Shown here: piece after piece, positions 6,103 through 9,406 of the stretch
How the letters are laid out: the number at the start of each line of letters is the position of its first letter
How positions within the stretch are numbered: the stretch's first letter is position 1
Assembly: GCA_015163925.1 (NCBI GenBank)
Contig: JAAOIF010000027.1
Location: forward strand, 1-9,406
From: Candidatus Thioglobus sp.
Lineage (GTDB): Bacteria > Pseudomonadota > Gammaproteobacteria > PS1 > Pseudothioglobaceae
Direction: 5' to 3'
DNA length: 9,406 nt
Position numbers and translations under genes: made by a program
Notes under the pieces: model-generated
What the model saw: only the letters and a program-made list of their open reading frames with translations
The model's database searches: none
What the model was told of the DNA's origin: nothing

Positions 6103-6376
6103 TTAAAGTCTTTTTCAAATCATCAACAGAAACACTTTGCACCGTTTGCTCGTCGGTGTAAACCGGCTGCATTTTGGTATGTGATTTTGACTTTTTTTCA
6201 ATGGAAATTTGCCGGCTGCTGATAATATCCAAACAATCGCTCATCATTTTTTGGGTTTGCTCACTCAGCGGATGGCGTAGGCCGGGCTTGGTCATCGTGT
6301 CTTTTGCGACGGCGATTAGGGTTTTTCTGACCGCCATTAATAGCCGAATTTCAAAATCTTTAGTCTCCGAACTCAT
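6098..6376 (-). CDS. Conserved-looking small protein coupled to nagZ, function unknown
   Basis: This 92-residue protein has no signal peptide and no membrane segment. The first 55 residues look like two helices, with FEIRLLMAVRKTLIAVAKDT, then PGLRHPLSEQT, then CLDIISSRQ. The remainder is polar and Lys/Ser-rich, ending in VSVDDLKKTLN. I recall short gammaproteobacterial proteins with the same R-K-T-L...K-D-T...P-G-x-x-H-P-L-S pattern and no experimental role, but cannot verify this. The gene is last in the ldt-ampG-nagZ operon. Its ATG (6376-6374) overlaps the nagZ stop TGA (6375-6373) in ATGA, and an AAGGA ribosome site lies about 6 bases upstream inside nagZ, so translation is probably coupled. 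A role linked to murein recycling or cell-wall signalling is only inference from position. Confidence 0.8.
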   Translation of the reverse strand: MSSETKDFEIRLLMAVRKTLIAVAKDTMTKPGLRHPLSEQTQKMMSDCLDIISSRQISIEKKSKSHTKMQPVYTDEQTVQSVSVDDLKKTLN

Positions 6377-7353
6377 AATAAATCCTTGATGGTTTTTAGG
6401 TGTTTTGAATGCGTTATTTTATCAAATTTACCGATTTTTCCCCGCATTTTTTGGAGTTTATTACTACTTTTCCAATCCCCATCAATTACTTCTGAGACTA
6501 ATTCTGGGTGATTGCAAATCAGCGCCATATCGCAGCCGGCAGCCAGCGAAGTAGCAAGCCGGTCGTTAATATTTTCAATAAAATTAGCGCCTTGCATGGA
6601 TAAATCATCGCTAAAAATCACGCCAGAAAATCCCAATTTCGCTTGCAAAATATCCTTAATCCATATCTTTGAAAATCCCGCCGGGCGGCTATCCACTTGA
6701 CTATAAACCACATGCGCCGGCATAATTGCATCAAGTTTATTAGTCAGATTTGCAAAAATATTTATGTCATTTTCCAGCTCAATTTTCAAGCGATTATCAA
6801 GCGGCAAATCCAAATGCGAATCCGCTGCCACAAAGCCATGCCCGGGAAAATGCTTGCCCACGCATTTCATTCCGGCCTCGTGCATACCATCAATTAACGC
6901 CGCTGCCAAAGCAATAATCGCCTCCGGCTGAGAGTGAAATGCCCGGTCGCCAATCACTTCAGAGTTGCCATAATCCAAATCCAGCACCGGCGCAAAGGAA
7001 AAATCCACGCCGATTTCCAACAATTCTGCTGCCAAAATCCAGCCGCAAGAGTAAGCTTGCTGCAAAGCTAAATCGGGATTTTCATCATACGCCAAGCCGA
7101 TTTTCGCCATCGCCGGCAAGTGGGTAAAGCCATTTTTAAAACGCTGCACGCGCCCGCCCTCATGGTCTGTGGCAAACAATAATTTTGGATTGATTTGGCG
7201 AATTGATTTGACCAAAGCCTTGATTTGCTTGATGTTTTGATAATTCCGTGAAAATAAAATCACTCCGCCGACACTCGGTTTTGCCAGCTGATTTGCCTCC
7301 GCCGCAGTCAGCTCCAAGCCCGCCACATCAATCATTAAAGGCGCATATTTCAT
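6373..7353 (-). CDS. nagZ: Beta-N-acetylhexosaminidase NagZ (GH3)
   Basis: This 326-residue cytoplasmic enzyme removes non-reducing GlcNAc from GlcNAc-1,6-anhMurNAc peptides brought in by AmpG. The product anhMurNAc-peptide feeds recycling and, in many gammaproteobacteria, signals beta-lactamase induction through AmpR. Numbered from ATG 7353, DHEGGRVQR starts at 63, KHFPGHG spans 167-173, the Asp178/His180 pair (AADSH) is the GH3-NagZ acid/base dyad, and D249 in IFSDDLSMQG is the nucleophile position. Other segments (GVILFSRNY, SFAPVLD, LDAIMPAHVVYS) match E. coli NagZ closely (341 residues). The C-terminus is a little shorter and diverged. ATG 7353 overlaps the ampG stop by one base (TGATG); GTG 7356 directly before it is the alternative start. 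The catalytic residues are intact, so the enzyme is probably active. Confidence 0.95.
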   Translation of the reverse strand: MKYAPLMIDVAGLELTAAEANQLAKPSVGGVILFSRNYQNIKQIKALVKSIRQINPKLLFATDHEGGRVQRFKNGFTHLPAMAKIGLAYDENPDLALQQAYSCGWILAAELLEIGVDFSFAPVLDLDYGNSEVIGDRAFHSQPEAIIALAAALIDGMHEAGMKCVGKHFPGHGFVAADSHLDLPLDNRLKIELENDINIFANLTNKLDAIMPAHVVYSQVDSRPAGFSKIWIKDILQAKLGFSGVIFSDDLSMQGANFIENINDRLATSLAAGCDMALICNHPELVSEVIDGDWKSSNKLQKMRGKIGKFDKITHSKHLKTIKDLL

Positions 7354-8681
7354 CACTCAAATAAACTTCTAAACCGCCGTCCAATCCACCATAACATCAG
7401 CAAACTGGGGATTACCATTGCTGCTGTGATGATGAAAAAAGTTATCCAATCTCCGTCCAAACCATCCACTAATAATCCGCTGCCGCTTGCAAATACAGTG
7501 CGGCCAAAATTACCGGCTGATGCCATTAAAGCGTATTGGGTGGCGGTGTAGGCGCGATTCGTAAGGTGTGAAATGAATGCTACAAACGCCACGGTGGAGA
7601 AGGCGGCGGTGAAATTATCCAATAAAATTGCCGCCGCAAACACAGTCGTATCAGCCCCGACATAAGCCATATAGGCGAAAATTAAATTAGTGCTTGCCAT
7701 CGCAATTCCACTTATCATCAAGCCGCGAACCAAGCCGTAATGGACGGTTATTACGCTTGCTACAATTGAGAAAATTATGGTAAGTGTTGAGCCGACCAGC
7801 TTGGAATAAGTGGCAATTTCGCCGGTGGTAAAGCCAATTTCTTTGTAAAAAACCAAAGACATTCTGCCCAAAAACGCCTCGCCGATTTTAAATAACATAA
7901 TAAATGCCAAAATAATAAGCGCGGTTTTGCCGAAACGGACAAAGAAATCTTTGAGTGGCTCAACGATTGTGGTCAAGACCCATGCGCTAAATCGTTGCCA
8001 AAAATCGTGTCCGCCCAATAGATTTTCATAGTTTTTCTGGGCGTTTTGCTGAGTTTTTTCACGCTGACTTTCAGGCTCATTTAACGCTAATGTGACCGCC
8101 ATAAAGCCAATAACAAAAACGCTAATTAGCAAATAAACTCCATCCCAGCTATTGCCAAAATCCGATAAATAAAGTGCCACCGCACCCAAAAATCCATACC
8201 CCACCCACCAGCCGGAAGTCGCCATCGCCGCTGTGGCAGGGAGTTTGTCATGCTCGTCCAAATCCATCACATCAATCCGGTAAGCGTCAATCACAATATC
8301 TTGCGTGCTGGAAACCACTGCCACAGAAATCGCCAATAAACTCACCCAGAACAAGCTTTTTGTCGGGTCAGTAAAGGAAATACTAATAATTAAAATCAGC
8401 AATAAAGCTTGTAATAACAGCAGCCACGAGCGCCGCTGCCCTAATTTTTTGGTTAAAAATGGAATTTTGACCCTATCCAATAACGGCGCCCACATCCAAT
8501 TAATGGAATAAACCGCAAACACCGAGCCGAAAAACCCTATCGCAGTGCGGGTTAGCCCAGCATCTTTGAGCCATAAAGTCATCGCCGAGCCGATAATCAC
8601 CCACGGAAAACCGCTGGCAATACCGTTGAGAAAAATAAACAGCATTCGCCGGTCAAAATAAGTTGCTAATAATTTATTCAT
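7353..8681 (-). CDS. ampG: AmpG family muropeptide MFS transporter
   Basis: This 442-residue inner-membrane permease is predicted to import GlcNAc-anhMurNAc and its peptides by proton symport. About 12 or more hydrophobic segments run through the chain. AmpG-type signatures are GIASGFPWVI (about 20-30), a W-P-L-D-R-like segment WAPLLDR (64-70), QRRSWLL (82-88), STQDIVIDAYRIDV (125-138) and the late block AFVAFISHLTNRAYTATQYAL (366-385). A hydrophilic cytoplasmic loop of about 35 residues rich in Gln, Asn and Lys lies near 202-236. The frame stays open upstream for 16 more codons inside the transpeptidase, but ATG 8681 is chosen because MNKLLATYFDRR fits and it lies 4 bases past the upstream stop. 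NagZ follows with a one-base overlap. The pairing with nagZ and a transpeptidase supports muropeptides over another substrate. Confidence 0.9.
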   Translation of the reverse strand: MNKLLATYFDRRMLFIFLNGIASGFPWVIIGSAMTLWLKDAGLTRTAIGFFGSVFAVYSINWMWAPLLDRVKIPFLTKKLGQRRSWLLLLQALLLILIISISFTDPTKSLFWVSLLAISVAVVSSTQDIVIDAYRIDVMDLDEHDKLPATAAMATSGWWVGYGFLGAVALYLSDFGNSWDGVYLLISVFVIGFMAVTLALNEPESQREKTQQNAQKNYENLLGGHDFWQRFSAWVLTTIVEPLKDFFVRFGKTALIILAFIMLFKIGEAFLGRMSLVFYKEIGFTTGEIATYSKLVGSTLTIIFSIVASVITVHYGLVRGLMISGIAMASTNLIFAYMAYVGADTTVFAAAILLDNFTAAFSTVAFVAFISHLTNRAYTATQYALMASAGNFGRTVFASGSGLLVDGLDGDWITFFIITAAMVIPSLLMLWWIGRRFRSLFE

Positions 8682-8685
8682 AAGC

Positions 8686-9039
8686 CTAATAAGCTTTAGC
8701 GGCGGGCTTTTCATCGCTAATTTGCACAATTTCGCCCACTGCCACTAAATCAAAAAGTGCCATAATATCAGCATTTCGCATACGAATACAACCTTTTGAG
8801 CTCGGCGCGGCAAAACTCGCCTCATCCGGCGCGCCGTGAATGTAAATAAAACGCGATTTAGTGTTTTGATTATGCGCCTCCAAGCCGTCTAACCAAAGGA
8901 TTCTCGTCAAAATCCAATCCCGCTCGGGCTGCTGCTGTGCCAAATTTTGCGAATAAATCTCACCAGTCGGAATTCTGCCCTGCAAAACCGCATTTTCCCC
9001 CAGCCCAGCGGCAATCGCATCGTTTGGGGAATGCCGCAT
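8686..9039 (-). CDS. L,D-transpeptidase (YkuD fold), 5'-truncated
   Basis: The open frame reads 117 residues from an ATG at 9039. Recognisable family sequence starts only near residue 9 (about 9015): the first few codons are antisense to nrfD, so that ATG is probably not native. Residues 20-27 (QGRIPTGE), 41-53 (DWILTRILWLDGL) and 63-69 (RFIYIHG) fit the YkuD core. H68 and C84 (SKGCIRMRN) are the catalytic His and Cys, 16 apart as expected. Family members of this type are about 160 residues, so about 45 N-terminal residues are missing, including the first core strands. These enzymes form 3-3 cross-links or anchor lipoproteins to murein in the periplasm. The stop lies 4 bases before ampG, making this the first visible gene of the operon. 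Usual SHGC reads SKGC here. If the truncation is real the gene is probably inactive. Confidence 0.8.
   Translation of the reverse strand: MRHSPNDAIAAGLGENAVLQGRIPTGEIYSQNLAQQQPERDWILTRILWLDGLEAHNQNTKSRFIYIHGAPDEASFAAPSSKGCIRMRNADIMALFDLVAVGEIVQISDEKPAAKAY
9008..9022. other. Head-to-head junction of two 5'-truncated genes
   Basis: On the minus strand transpeptidase-like sequence begins about 9015. On the plus strand NrfD-like sequence begins about 9010-9013 with N-R-I-V-W-G-M-P-H. The two partial genes meet within a few bases, leaving neither gene its N-terminus or a promoter. Breakpoint placement is inferred from homology I recognise by eye and could be off by about 10 bases. Confidence 0.55.
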
Positions 9040-9406
9040 GTTTTTGCTTTATTTCTGATTGTGGCAGCCTCCGGAGCACTGAATGTGGCATCAATTTCTT
9101 CGGTATTTAATAAGCAAATTTACAAGCCCTTGTCCCGCCTGTCAGCCTTAGTGGCATTGGCTTTGCTGGCTGGTGGACTGATGGTTTTGGTGTTAGATTT
9201 AGGCCGCCCCGACCTCTTAATTGTGGCAATGACTGAGTATAATTTTAAGTCTATTTTTGCTTGGAATATTATTTTATACAGCGGATTTTTTGCAGTTGTA
9301 ATAGTATATTTGTGGATGATGTTTGAGCGTAGATTTAACAAATTTAGCGCAAAAGTCGGCTTGATAGCATTCGCTTGGCGCTTGATTTTGACCACTGGAA
9401 CTGGCT
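9031..9406 (+). CDS. nrfD: NrfD/PsrC-type membrane subunit, partial
   Basis: The frame runs off the right edge. From ATG 9031 it reads 125 residues: a membrane segment FALFLIVAASGALNVAS, a loop with KPLSRLSA, a second segment ending in VLDLGRPD, then AMTEYNFKSIFAWN and a third and fourth membrane stretch. The GALNVAS, LDLGRPD and NFKSIFAWN blocks are typical of the NrfD/PsrC integral-membrane quinol-interacting subunits of iron-sulfur oxidoreductase complexes, including ones found in sulfur-metabolising proteobacteria. Family-like residues continue upstream of this ATG in frame (I-V-W-G at about 9019-9030), so ATG 9031 is probably internal and the real start is missing. An in-frame stop at 8890-8892 bounds the frame, and codons between it and about 9010 read as transpeptidase antisense. 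The specific complex cannot be told from this fragment; the symbol is a family label. Confidence 0.8.
   Translation, partial: MPHVFALFLIVAASGALNVASISSVFNKQIYKPLSRLSALVALALLAGGLMVLVLDLGRPDLLIVAMTEYNFKSIFAWNIILYSGFFAVVIVYLWMMFERRFNKFSAKVGLIAFAWRLILTTGTG

Noticed and set aside
125..9015. Integrated mobile element or genomic island
   Set aside because: All genes are housekeeping, with no integrase or transposase. The tRNA is intact and no repeated tRNA end marks an attachment site; the block ends do not match each other.

Overview
This window reads as a gene-dense piece of a low-GC proteobacterial chromosome, most likely gammaproteobacterial. The clues are an oligopeptidase A of the E. coli OpdA type, an EpmB-type radical SAM enzyme, a UvrD helicase carrying the E. 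coli-like C-terminal domain, and a NagZ/AmpG pair. These calls rest on motifs I recognise by eye, with no database search. Genus and lifestyle cannot be read from it. I found no transposase, integrase, phage gene, CRISPR array or recognisable defence system.

Layout, left to right. Bases 1-162 hold the 3' end of pheT (+). It lacks its last helix because it runs into the 3' end of opdA. From 125 to 3777 everything is on the minus strand. In transcription order this is a 61-residue unknown protein (3592-3777), a compact terminator, epmB (2580-3530), about 420 bases of alternating hairpin repeats, tRNA-Ser(GGA) (2072-2159) and opdA (125-2038). A 120-base AT-rich divergent region (3778-3897) separates this from uvrD (+, 3898-6069).

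Bases 6098 to about 9015 are a tight minus-strand operon: an L,D-transpeptidase, ampG, nagZ and a 92-residue unknown protein. The gaps are 4 bases, a 1-base overlap and a 4-base overlap. AmpG imports anhydromuropeptides, NagZ removes their GlcNAc, and the transpeptidase works on the same peptide stems in the periplasm, so this is a murein remodelling and recycling unit. The small last gene is tied to it by an ATGA stop/start overlap. The right end (9031-9406, +) is an NrfD/PsrC-type membrane subunit cut by the window edge.

The most unusual structural point is that both ends of the central block (about 125 to 9012) are junctions where genes are cut: pheT loses its 3' end, while the transpeptidase and nrfD both lose their 5' ends head to head. 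This could be genomic rearrangement or a chimeric assembly. The best biological leads are the two small unknown proteins, the hairpin array with compensatory base changes, and the terminator-like hairpin that abuts the epmB start codon.
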